Of a stretch of 64,000 nucleotides of DNA, positions 41,380 through 49,117 are shown piece after piece; position 1 is the stretch's first letter, and every line of letters starts with the position of its first letter. Made by a program: the position numbers and the translations under genes. The notes under the pieces are model-generated. The model made no database searches. It saw only the letters and a list, made by a program, of their open reading frames with translations, and had not been told where the DNA came from. This stretch comes from a virus: IMG/VR virus record IMGVR_UViG_3300028920_000027, positions 1 to 64,000 of that record; one strand, given 5' to 3'.

Positions 41380-43316
41380 AGCTCGATACCTTCCTCCAGG
41401 GCTCCGGCGAACTCGACTGCCAAGGGCTCAACCTCGACCTCAGGGTCGAGCTCGATGTCGAAATCAGCTGTGTGCCGCTGTAGATCCATCTCGGCCATCA
41501 TACTGACCCCATTGTTAACGAGATTCGCGAAGTTGATTTCTGTCGATCTGCCGGATGCCAGAACCGCACGCTGGGCCTCGGCCTTACCCTCCGGGTACTC
41601 CACCTGCTCCACAACGGGCCTGCCAATCGCTCGACATATGCCCTGGTCGTTGCGAAACACACACGATGTGCAGGCGCTCCCGAGCTTCACAAACGGGACC
41701 CCCCGGCTCCGATGTAGGCGTGACGCCTCCTTGCAGCCCCGACCGTAATCGTCGTAAACCGTTGGATCTACATAGTAAATCCCCTGAAGTCCCTGCTCGG
41801 CTATGAACGGTTTGAGCTGGGCGACGGAAGCCATGAGGTCTCGCTTCTCGAAACGACTCTTGAGCGCGGCCATCAGCTCGGCCCCGTAGAGCCCCTCATT
41901 GAGGAAGCGGCGAGCTGTCTTGACGACTTCCCGCACTGTCAACCCGCCGGTCGAATGGGCATGCTCGCCCGCGATGTGGGCGCGCTCCACAAGGGCTCGA
42001 GAAGGGAGGCTTTGGACGGCGCCTGGGTGTCCCGAGGCAGCCTTGTGGATGGCTTGCAATGCCGCCTTAGGGGTCTCGCCCCACTCAACCTGAGAAGCCG
42101 TCCTGGGCAGCGTTCCGACGAGCCTGTGCTCCTCGATCACGGCATTGACTGTGGCGGCAGTTAACACCTCGTCAGGGCTCGCCACCAAGCGCTTGCCGTA
42201 CATCATGCACTGGCCCACCTGGGCGTAGATGCACGAGGCACATTTGGGCCCGGCCACGATTGCACGGGTTTTGCTCCCCCGCCGGGCCAAGAAATCAGCG
42301 CCCTCATGGCAAGAGTCGAACGACTCCTGAGTCGTGTAGACTGTGCCGTACACTCCCGCCTCGCGGAAGAGGGGCTCCCAGTGAGCTCGAGTCTCGTCGA
42401 GCAAATTGCCATCGAAGCTCAACTTCAGTGTCTTCAGGAGTCCCAGCTCGCTCCGGCCCTTGTGCATCTCACGGCGCAAAGTCGCCAAGATAGGGCGAGC
42501 CTTGAGCGCCACGGGGTCATGTACCTTCTTCTTGGTGAGACGGTCCGCGGGCACGACCGCAGCTGCCCGGTTGGGCTGGCCACTGAACTGCCGAGGCTCT
42601 GGGGAGGCATCGTCAAGGAAAGCCGCTCGAATGCGTGCCCGAGGGCCCCCTTCAGTCGCGGCCTTGCCTTGGGACCGCTCGATAGCCACCGCCAGCTCTG
42701 TCGTGTACGGCACCTCGACGACCAGCTCCTTGTTGAAGACGGCGCAGTGATTACCATTGGCGTGGCGGCACTCCTGGCAGGTATCCTTGGCCTTGAGGTA
42801 CGGGGCTTTGCCCGCGAACCGACGGACGAACTCCGCTGCCTCGGGACGCCCAGTGTTACAGGTCGGGAAATCAGCGGCGTCGATGTAGTAGCGCCCCAGG
42901 AGCCCCCGCTCGGCCAAAACCCCCGCCAACGCGCTCTTGACGCTAGCAAGCCGAGATCCGAAACGGGTCCGCAGGGACTCGGCGATCCGCCCCGCGTGGG
43001 TCGTGCGCATCATGGCGAGTCGAGCCCCCCGCAAAATATCGGCGGGTTCGGACCGAAGCGGCCCATGCAGCTGGCTCATGTCACCCATGGTGTGGGGCGC
43101 ACCCGCGTTGGGAATGAGGTAGTTCGTGCTCGGTTGCCCTTCGTGACTCCAAAGAGCCTTCAGGTCCGGCACGACGTCAAGGTTCTGCTTTGGTAGGGTG
43201 TCTTCCTTGCGGTAGACCGACTCGTCGACCATCATCCAGTCGAGGTTGGCAGGAGTCTCTCCGTCCGCAACGGTGGCGTCCTTCATAATGTAGCCGATAT
43301 CGCCAATCTCGCTCAT
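41376..43316 (-). CDS. Protein with three tandem four-cysteine modules
   Basis: A 646-residue protein starting at ATG 43316 (ATGA overlap). Three related modules each carry four Cys in the pattern C-x(20-26)-C-x2-C-x(7-8)-C: C153/C180/C183/C191, C336/C359/C362/C370 and C528/C549/C552/C561. Before each is a helix plus a Y-Y-I-D / V-Y-T-T / Y-Y-V-D strand. The conserved four-Cys sets could hold zinc or an Fe-S cluster. The first 100 and last 70 residues are hydrophilic. No known family comes to mind. The place, two genes upstream of the terminase genes, suggests a packaging, head or virion-carried role. Confidence 0.65.
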   Translation of the reverse strand: MSEIGDIGYIMKDATVADGETPANLDWMMVDESVYRKEDTLPKQNLDVVPDLKALWSHEGQPSTNYLIPNAGAPHTMGDMSQLHGPLRSEPADILRGARLAMMRTTHAGRIAESLRTRFGSRLASVKSALAGVLAERGLLGRYYIDAADFPTCNTGRPEAAEFVRRFAGKAPYLKAKDTCQECRHANGNHCAVFNKELVVEVPYTTELAVAIERSQGKAATEGGPRARIRAAFLDDASPEPRQFSGQPNRAAAVVPADRLTKKKVHDPVALKARPILATLRREMHKGRSELGLLKTLKLSFDGNLLDETRAHWEPLFREAGVYGTVYTTQESFDSCHEGADFLARRGSKTRAIVAGPKCASCIYAQVGQCMMYGKRLVASPDEVLTAATVNAVIEEHRLVGTLPRTASQVEWGETPKAALQAIHKAASGHPGAVQSLPSRALVERAHIAGEHAHSTGGLTVREVVKTARRFLNEGLYGAELMAALKSRFEKRDLMASVAQLKPFIAEQGLQGIYYVDPTVYDDYGRGCKEASRLHRSRGVPFVKLGSACTSCVFRNDQGICRAIGRPVVEQVEYPEGKAEAQRAVLASGRSTEINFANLVNNGVSMMAEMDLQRHTADFDIELDPEVEVEPLAVEFAGALEEGIEL

Positions 43317-44629
43317 TGGTAAATGTCCTTCTGGGGATCATGGACGGGCCCTCGTCGATGCTGGGGCGTCGAGTAGTCGTAGCGCACGTAACCGGTTGCA
43401 GCGTCCTCACCAAGGGCGTGGGTGTCGTGCAGCTCCGTGACGTTGGTCTCCTGCCAAACTTGCTCTTCCCCTGGTAGCTCAGATGAAGCCAAGGGCGTAT
43501 TGACGAGACTGCCCCGGTCTCCCTCGAAGTAGTCACTGCGAGCCACAGGCTCCTCAAAGTCTCCCGGAAGCTCACTGGCACTTTGGCGGTTGATGTTCAG
43601 CTCCACCGCGGGCGTCGTGTCTTCGATGAAGAGCGAGGCGTCCTCCTTGGGAAGGCTCTCCTGGGGATTCTCTACACCCTGACCCTTGGCGCCAAAGCCA
43701 AGACCGAAGTCATACCCTTCGGTGGGAGTACCATCGGTGGGGAGCGCGCTGGCTGCCAGGGCGTCGATGGCTTCCCCCCGCCCCATCGCCAGCAAGTCGG
43801 CCATGGTAGGGAGCCGTGCGAACCGTCGGAGGTCACCCCCATCCGAAACCTCTCGCTTCTTGACGAGCTGAGGGTCCTCATCGTTATAGGAACCGTAGGG
43901 ACCCTCACCCGTCGCCGGACCACGTTCATCTACGCGAGGGCCGCCGCTATCGTCCACGGTCGTCGAGGGTACGCTCGCCACCTTTACCCCCAAGTCGTCT
44001 TGAGAAGGTGTGTCCTGGGGGTTTAGGCTGCCCCCATCAGGTAACTTGGACCCCCCACCCTCTCGAGGATCCCTCAACCCTCCAGGACCGTCGTTCTCTT
44101 CCTCGATGTCCTTGATGCGCTGCTCGGCCTCGGCCTCGGGCTGCTCCATCACCTCTGCTGACTCCTCGACGAAACGCTGGATGTCCTCGACGGTATTGGA
44201 GTCGAGCTGGGAAAGCTTGGGCTGCCAGTGAGGCGCCTGGATCTCGTCGTAGAGCGTGTCAGCGATGGCGCTCAAAGCCTCGCTCGCCTCCCAAAGCTTC
44301 TTGCGGGTGTCGGCGATGCTCATGACGTAGCCGCGTCCTCCAAGGAGACCATCAGGACTGATGGTTGTGCTCTTGATGCGACTCAAGTGTCGGTGTGCCG
44401 TGAGCGCGTGTCCAAGCGCCACACTACACGCGAACAATGCCTTGCTGAGCGGCTTGAGGGCCTTGGGGTCAAAACCGTGATCCTTGGGAATGTCGCGCTT
44501 CTGGCTGCCCGCGTTCTGGTCGAATTGAGGGGGCACCTGCCCCTTCATAGATGGGGGTGCGCCCGCAGCGGTCTTGGGGCGCTCGCCTCGTGCATACCGT
44601 GCTGCCACCTTTCGTGCCACATCGCCCAT
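43313..44629 (-). CDS. Unknown, largely disordered head-module protein
   Basis: A 438-residue protein starting at ATG 44629 with GAAGGG upstream. It starts GDVARKVAARYARGERPKTA, sharing the R-V/K-V-A-A-R-Y motif with neighbours. Residues about 50-150 form helices (LSKALFACSVALGHALTAHR, KKLWEASEALSAIADTLYDE). The remainder is acidic, Pro/Gly/Ser-rich and low in hydrophobics. It may be an internal or minor head protein. No enzyme motif is visible. Confidence 0.6.
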   Translation of the reverse strand: MGDVARKVAARYARGERPKTAAGAPPSMKGQVPPQFDQNAGSQKRDIPKDHGFDPKALKPLSKALFACSVALGHALTAHRHLSRIKSTTISPDGLLGGRGYVMSIADTRKKLWEASEALSAIADTLYDEIQAPHWQPKLSQLDSNTVEDIQRFVEESAEVMEQPEAEAEQRIKDIEEENDGPGGLRDPREGGGSKLPDGGSLNPQDTPSQDDLGVKVASVPSTTVDDSGGPRVDERGPATGEGPYGSYNDEDPQLVKKREVSDGGDLRRFARLPTMADLLAMGRGEAIDALAASALPTDGTPTEGYDFGLGFGAKGQGVENPQESLPKEDASLFIEDTTPAVELNINRQSASELPGDFEEPVARSDYFEGDRGSLVNTPLASSELPGEEQVWQETNVTELHDTHALGEDAATGYVRYDYSTPQHRRGPVHDPQKDIYQ

Positions 44630-44634
44630 CGAAT

Positions 44635-44922
44635 TTAACCCTTCAGGGGGTCTCCCCCATCCTCGAACAGACGCTCGATATAATAGTTACCGCCGTCCTG
44701 TCGAAGGGCCCACAGGTCACGGGTGCTCTTGTTGACCAAGGTCTCAGCGCTCTGACGCTCAAACTCTTTTAGGTCCGCCAAGGACGCAACCTTGACACGG
44801 GCAGAAGCCGTCCGCGGGGGGGTCTGTCCCACGGGAGTGACCACCTCAGGTTCACGAGCGAAGAAGCCGTCCAGACCTCCGCCAGTGCTGATTTCCATTC
44901 CTTTGAACTCGAAGTCGTGCAT
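44635..44922 (-). CDS. Unknown small protein
   Basis: A 95-residue protein starting at ATG 44922, with GAGAG upstream. A Gly-rich N-terminal part is followed by a helix (ARVKVASLADLKEFERQSAE) and a strand (NYYIERLFEDGG). It ends five bases before the next start. No family or function is recognised. Confidence 0.55.
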   Translation of the reverse strand: MHDFEFKGMEISTGGGLDGFFAREPEVVTPVGQTPPRTASARVKVASLADLKEFERQSAETLVNKSTRDLWALRQDGGNYYIERLFEDGGDPLKG

Positions 44923-44929
44923 GGTTCTC

Positions 44930-45874
44930 TCACTGGGTGATAGTCAAGCGGATGGTGACCTCTTCATAGTTGGACTCACTGTAACCGCTGACCCTCAAGG
45001 TTTCCTCGTAGGTCCCCACAACCATGCCAGCATCAGGTGCAACGTTGACGGTGACCATATCGGACGCACCCGAATTCAAGGAACCCGCGACAGGACCGAA
45101 GGACTTGAGCCACTCAATCGAACACCCCACACGCTGAATCTGGTAGTTTAGAACGGAGCCCGCGGGCCCTGTGTTCTCGACCGAGAAGCTCTGGGTGGGG
45201 GTGAGGGGGAAATCCCCAGTGAGAGGCTTGGCGGCCGTAAAGTTGAGGATCAATGGGGTCAGCGTAATAGCCGACTTGGGTCGGATGACGATGGTAACCG
45301 GAACTGTCTGGGGAGAGTTGTCTGCGTTGGGATCACTGATGGTGATGACTTCCACCATAGGACTATCCACCGCCAGCAGGTTGGTGGAGTTGACTGTCGC
45401 CTCAAACGAGCCCGCCTGGTTGAAAGCGAGACCCACGAGCTGCACAGGGTCAGTCTTCACGTAGTCCGCGCTCGTCGCAAGAGCGGCGCTCAGCTGCGAT
45501 CCGTAGACGCCGCCGTTGGTGACCACCACCGTCTGCGGATCGCTGAACCCACGGCCCTCGTCGACCTCGAACGTGAGGGATGTTGGCGGGCCCACCAGGA
45601 TGCTCGCCGGGAAATTGGCGCGGATCTCGGAGATACTGGTCGCCATGGCCTCAATCACACCACCAGGGATCGGCACCGAGTCACGCAGGATGCCATAGGG
45701 ACCGACGACGTCGAGGATACGAAAAACCGCCACCGCACCCGAGATGTCGTACTGAGTGGTCCACTTCCACCGCCCAGTCTGCGTGTCGAGCTGGAACTCG
45801 TAGTTTTGGGACTGGAGATTCGAGGCTAGAGTCATCCACCGGAGACGGGGCATAAAAGGAAACCCTAGTCTCAT
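44930..45874 (-). CDS. Virion protein with Ig/BACON-like C-terminal domains
   Basis: A 314-residue protein starting at ATG 45874, the first structural gene after the regulatory junction. The N-terminal 90 residues start MRLGFPFMPRLRWMTLAS and look globular. Residues about 95-200 and 210-314 are two strand-rich domains. The last has features of BACON/Ig-like folds: W-L-K-S-F-G-P-V-A-G-S-L, then V-T-V-N-V-A-P-D, and V-G-T-Y-E-E-T-L-R-V-S-G. Such domains often bind carbohydrate or decorate virions. Assignment of the fold is tentative. Confidence 0.6.
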   Translation of the reverse strand: MRLGFPFMPRLRWMTLASNLQSQNYEFQLDTQTGRWKWTTQYDISGAVAVFRILDVVGPYGILRDSVPIPGGVIEAMATSISEIRANFPASILVGPPTSLTFEVDEGRGFSDPQTVVVTNGGVYGSQLSAALATSADYVKTDPVQLVGLAFNQAGSFEATVNSTNLLAVDSPMVEVITISDPNADNSPQTVPVTIVIRPKSAITLTPLILNFTAAKPLTGDFPLTPTQSFSVENTGPAGSVLNYQIQRVGCSIEWLKSFGPVAGSLNSGASDMVTVNVAPDAGMVVGTYEETLRVSGYSESNYEEVTIRLTITQ

Positions 45875-45977
45875 CGGGAACCTACGCCCAGTTCGACCCC
45901 AAACTCCTTGGCAACGGTCGCCCCTTCAAACCACGCCGACCGCAAAACCCCAAATTAAGAGGGGTAAAGGAGGGCCT

Positions 45978-46058
45978 ATGACCCCCTTTGACCTAGCGAC
46001 CTTCGTCGCGCCCATCGTCATCCGCCTCAGGCGGTGGCGGGGCCTAAAGCGACGATAA
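45978..46058 (+). CDS. Possible 26-residue plus-strand peptide
   Basis: ATG at 45978 is preceded by AAAGGAGGGCCT, a near-perfect ribosome site at good distance. The peptide is MTPFDLATFVAPIVIRLRRW followed by RGLKRR: a hydrophobic segment then a basic end. It lies in the 328-base gap 45875-46202, which has no other sizeable gene except the small one at 46093. Opposite orientation and tiny size make it uncertain; it could be a membrane-active peptide or chance. Confidence 0.3.
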   Translation: MTPFDLATFVAPIVIRLRRWRGLKRR

Positions 46059-46092
46059 GGTCGGACGGAAGGGGTTTACCCTCCCGTCGCCA

Positions 46093-46260
46093 TTACCCGC
46101 CAAAACGCTGGCGATTGATGTGGGCAGAAGATGCCCACACACAGTTCGCGGGCCACCCCTCGCGGCGGCACTCCTCGCACTTGCCGCAGGAATAGTGCCC
46201 CCTCAAGCCACGCCGGGTGAACTTGAACTTCGGGTCAGGCTTATGAAGTCGCCTACCCAC
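46093..46260 (-). CDS. Possible 55-residue cysteine-cluster protein
   Basis: GTG at 46260 opens a 55-codon frame to TAA at 46093. It overlaps the tail of the HNH remnant in another frame. The product is basic and has a clear cluster C25-x2-C28-x2-C31-x8-C40 (HYSCGKCEECRREGWPANC), which looks like a small zinc-binding module. No strong ribosome site is seen, but translation could be coupled. The protein-like Cys pattern argues that the frame is or was real. Confidence 0.45.
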   Translation of the reverse strand: MGRRLHKPDPKFKFTRRGLRGHYSCGKCEECRREGWPANCVWASSAHINRQRFGG

Positions 46261-46541
46261 TCGGGGTGGATCTTGACACCGTGCCCGCCCCAGTCAGGAT
46301 AGTTGCTGCTCTTGAGGTTGAGGCAGCGGTCTTTCATAGCAAGCCAAACGTTGTGCTCGGGTGTGTGGCTCATACCGTGCTTGAAGTTGGTACGGTGCCC
46401 CCTGCGTACGGGGCGCAGATCGACACCCTGACCCCACTTGCTCTGGGCCCGTTGGTTGTTGTTCTGCTCGAGTACCGTTGCCCAGCGCACGTTTCCGGGC
46501 TCGTAGTTGCCGTTGACGTCCTTGCGGTCAAAAACACTCAT
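46203..46541 (-). pseudogene. Scrambled HNH homing endonuclease remnant
   Basis: A 112-codon frame from ATG 46541, overlapping the sigma-like gene's end. Typical phage HNH endonucleases read, in order, S-x-T-P-E-x-x-x-W-x-x-M-x-x-R-C ... Y-x-x-x-G-G-x-G-V ... W-x-x-x-F ... then D-R-x-D-x-x-G-N-Y-E-P-G-N-x-R-W-A-T ... Q-N-x-N. Here the second part (DRKDVNGNYEPGNVRWAT) comes first and the first part (SHTPEHNVWLAMKDRC, DWGGHGVKIHPEW) comes after it, then the frame ends. This looks like the junction left after deletion between two tandem copies. It is probably inactive. Confidence 0.65.
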
Positions 46542-47280
46542 CTCCCCCACGCCCGCTCCATTGGGGCAATTTCACCTCGCGAAGAATGTTAAAGCGCTTC
46601 ATCCGTATAGTACTGAAAATCTGTTCATACGGCTTGAGGGTCTCGTCGTCGGAGGCCATTTCGGTCAGCCTGTCCACAGCCTTGAAGAACCTGTGCCTAA
46701 CTCGGCCCTGGGTAAGGCACAAGCGCTTGGCGACCTCGCTCTGGCAAGTCGTCGCCCACATCCCGACAAGGATTTCAACGTCCACCTGTATGGTCCCAAC
46801 ACCCCGACAAATGGGACAGTCCTCACCCTTGCAGCCCTGGGGGCAGTGGACCTGGCTGGGGAACACCCTAGCCAGGTCCCGTCGCATCTCTTCCTCAGCC
46901 ACCTGAGGGATGCTCAAGAGGAACTTGATGCGCTTGATCCCACGGTCGAGCCGATAACTAATGGCCGCCTGTGTCACCCCGAAAATGGTGGCAATATCAG
47001 CCTGGCGCTTCCCGTGGACGAAATAGAGGTAGATAAGGTCGGCTTCTCGTTCAGGAATGCGTTCGAGCAACGGGGCGACCCGGGCCTCGTAGTCTTCGGT
47101 CGCCGAAAATAACTCTGCGATGTCTTCAGGGTCGACAGGATTACCTTCGTCGTCAAAGACATACTCTGGGTCCTCGTCGTCATTGGCAGCCTCTTCATCC
47201 CATGGGTGAACTACATCTATCGGATTGCTGAATCGTTGGGCCAATTCATGGGGGTCCACTGGAATGATGTATGCTGCCAT
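46528..47280 (-). CDS. Sigma-factor-like transcription regulator
   Basis: ATG at 47280 is preferred (GAGG upstream; the longer frame to 47355 is unnatural), giving 250 residues. Residues 71-122 resemble sigma-70 region 4: P-E-R-E-A-D-L-I-Y-L-Y-F-V-H-G, then the HTH R-Q-A-D-I-A-T-I-F-G-V-T-Q-A-A-I-S-Y-R. Residues 146-158 form a Cys cluster (CPQGCKGEDCPIC). Residues 176-205 are a second HTH-like segment (QSEVAKRLCLTQGRVRHRF). The first 60 residues are acidic. Sigma regions 2 and 3 are not obvious, so it may be a partial sigma or an activator. It is encoded just ahead of the structural genes, suggesting late-gene control. Confidence 0.72.
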   Translation of the reverse strand: MAAYIIPVDPHELAQRFSNPIDVVHPWDEEAANDDEDPEYVFDDEGNPVDPEDIAELFSATEDYEARVAPLLERIPEREADLIYLYFVHGKRQADIATIFGVTQAAISYRLDRGIKRIKFLLSIPQVAEEEMRRDLARVFPSQVHCPQGCKGEDCPICRGVGTIQVDVEILVGMWATTCQSEVAKRLCLTQGRVRHRFFKAVDRLTEMASDDETLKPYEQIFSTIRMKRFNILREVKLPQWSGRGGDECF

Positions 47281-49117
47281 TCTCGATCCTCGGCCCCAAC
47301 AGGGCATCCAGAATGGGGTCGGGGTTGACCCCAATCTCCCGCAGTCGGGAGGCAATACGATCTACATCTTCATCTGGGTTTGTGAGAAAGACAGTAACGT
47401 TTTGAAGGGTCATCAACTCGACGTTGAGAGTCACCTGCGGCTTAGCAGTTTGAAGCTGCTCGTACTGCCGCCCGGAGAGCCCGGCCAACCCCGACTTGAA
47501 AACCCCCTCCACGGTCCCGTGTGTCCGGACAAGATCCCTGAGGACTTTCTTTGGTACTCTGGCAACTCCTGGGATCTCATCGGACGTATCTCCGCAAAGA
47601 GCCCTAAGCTGTACCATTGAACTTGGAAGTACCCCAAACAGTTTCTCAACATCGGCCGGAGAGGTGAACTCCAACTCCTTCCGACCCCCAACTGCTGGCT
47701 GCAAAACATGGGTCGTCAGGGTCACCAACTGAAGCAGGTCGTTGTCGGTGGAGAAGACGACGTTGACCTGACCCTTCAGATGATCGCGCGTCAGGGTTGC
47801 AATAACATCATCGGCCTCGGCCTCCGGATTGATGCCCTGATAGACCCCCAGAGCCGGAAGGATCTCCATCAAATAGTCGATCTGGTTGAAGCCCCTGTCA
47901 GAACTGGAAAATTTTGACATCCTCGATTGACGCTTTGCCTTATACCCCGGAAAAGCGTCCTTCCGGCTCTGGGACGACCCCGGAGCGTCCCAGGCGACAT
48001 ACAGCCGCGCGTTGGGGTACCGCTTGCGTAGAGAACCTAACCCTCGCAAAAAACCGAAGATCACGCCCGTCGGGCGTCCCAACTCATCGGTCAAGTCCTT
48101 CAAATTGGGTGCGTGTAGGCACCTGTAGGCCAAGTTCATCCCATCCACGATGACGTTCTGAGTCACATCGCCTCCATCCAGTTGTGCAACCTGCTGAGCC
48201 AGCCGATCGCAAGCGTCCACAAGCCGTTGGAATCTTTCCAGGACCCCCTGCATCCACGCCAACTCCACGATGACGTTCTCGATACCTGCCACCTTCCGAC
48301 CCAAGAAGTCTGTCTGATAGAAGGTTACAAACGACCACAATCTGCGACCCTTAACTACCCACTCTCCCAGCTGCTCGAACTCCGCCATGCTACTGTTGCA
48401 GTGCACAACGAGGGCGTCAGATGCGTTCGCGACTAGCGACCAAAGACGGCAACCCCGAAACTGCCAGTCAGCGAACCGCGAGTAATCCCCCCACGCCTCC
48501 TTCAACGGCAACAGGGGCTGGTCCTCCCAGGTCAGGTAGGGTCGCGCGTGCATCAGCCATTCGCGCAACCGCGAGACGTGGTGTGCCATGGGAGACCCAG
48601 GAGCACGCTCGATGACCTTCAGGAAGGTTCGCGGCAACGTAAGCAGACTTTGCTTACTCCGTAATTGAACGTAAACCTGAACCTTTCCCTGCTCAGGAAT
48701 GTCGGCGACGACTTGTGCCGGAATCGACTGATAGGGGCCTTTGACGATCTCCACAGTGTCGCCAATACAAATCCCCTGGTCGGCCTCGATGCGTACCTGA
48801 CGCTTCAGACGCTCGACATCTGCATCGGTCACGGTCGACAAGCGACGATCTTTCCCATTACCCTCCGCCAAAAGGCTCTGCACGTAACGGGAACCTTCGA
48901 GCTTGAGGTAGGCCGCGTCCTCGTGGTCGCGGCGCACGAAAGCGTACCCGTCCATCAAGTAGCGAACGACCCGGTCCTCCCCAATCTGGGTGATGCTCGC
49001 AGGAATGAATACCTCCCCCTCCCCCCCAATAACTCGTAGGATGGACTTCGAGATCTCGTCAGGATCCTCAGACTCCCCGCGCAGGCTAAGCTCCAGAACT
49101 ACCCAATCAGTTGGCAT
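47246..49117 (-). CDS. NusG-like (NGN-KOW) domain fused to 5'-3' flap exonuclease
   Basis: ATG at 49117 (GAGGAG upstream, 11-base overlap with dnaX) gives 623 residues. Residues 1-110 resemble the NusG NGN domain (MPTDWVVLELSL, G-E-V-F-I-P, L-M-D-G-Y-A-F-V-R). Residues 117-170 form a KOW domain (GDTVEIVKGPYQSIPAQVV, K-V-Q-V-Y-V-Q-L). A 150-residue Trp-rich linker follows. Residues 320-615 are a FEN/Pol I-type 5' nuclease with D325, D377, R385/K386, Y392/K395, E434-D436-D437, D457/D459 and a helix-hairpin-helix with D510 and D513. The nuclease would remove primers or resect flaps. The NusG part would contact RNA polymerase. I know of no standard protein with this architecture. Confidence 0.82.
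   Translation of the reverse strand: MPTDWVVLELSLRGESEDPDEISKSILRVIGGEGEVFIPASITQIGEDRVVRYLMDGYAFVRRDHEDAAYLKLEGSRYVQSLLAEGNGKDRRLSTVTDADVERLKRQVRIEADQGICIGDTVEIVKGPYQSIPAQVVADIPEQGKVQVYVQLRSKQSLLTLPRTFLKVIERAPGSPMAHHVSRLREWLMHARPYLTWEDQPLLPLKEAWGDYSRFADWQFRGCRLWSLVANASDALVVHCNSSMAEFEQLGEWVVKGRRLWSFVTFYQTDFLGRKVAGIENVIVELAWMQGVLERFQRLVDACDRLAQQVAQLDGGDVTQNVIVDGMNLAYRCLHAPNLKDLTDELGRPTGVIFGFLRGLGSLRKRYPNARLYVAWDAPGSSQSRKDAFPGYKAKRQSRMSKFSSSDRGFNQIDYLMEILPALGVYQGINPEAEADDVIATLTRDHLKGQVNVVFSTDNDLLQLVTLTTHVLQPAVGGRKELEFTSPADVEKLFGVLPSSMVQLRALCGDTSDEIPGVARVPKKVLRDLVRTHGTVEGVFKSGLAGLSGRQYEQLQTAKPQVTLNVELMTLQNVTVFLTNPDEDVDRIASRLREIGVNPDPILDALLGPRIENGSIHHSSGPP

Noticed and set aside
42306-43196. 296-residue plus-strand frame
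   Set aside because: It lies wholly opposite the triple-cysteine protein, whose protein pattern is clearly genuine, and lacks a ribosome site.
45875-46202. tRNA or structured RNA in the long gap
   Set aside because: Short inverted repeats exist (for example CCGCC-TCA-GGCGG near 46022-46034) but no cloverleaf or known RNA pattern can be drawn.
47281-47355. Longer N-terminus of the sigma-like protein
   Set aside because: The extension is encoded inside the end of the flap-nuclease gene, lacks a ribosome site and is Cys/Pro-rich; ATG at 47280 has GAGG upstream.
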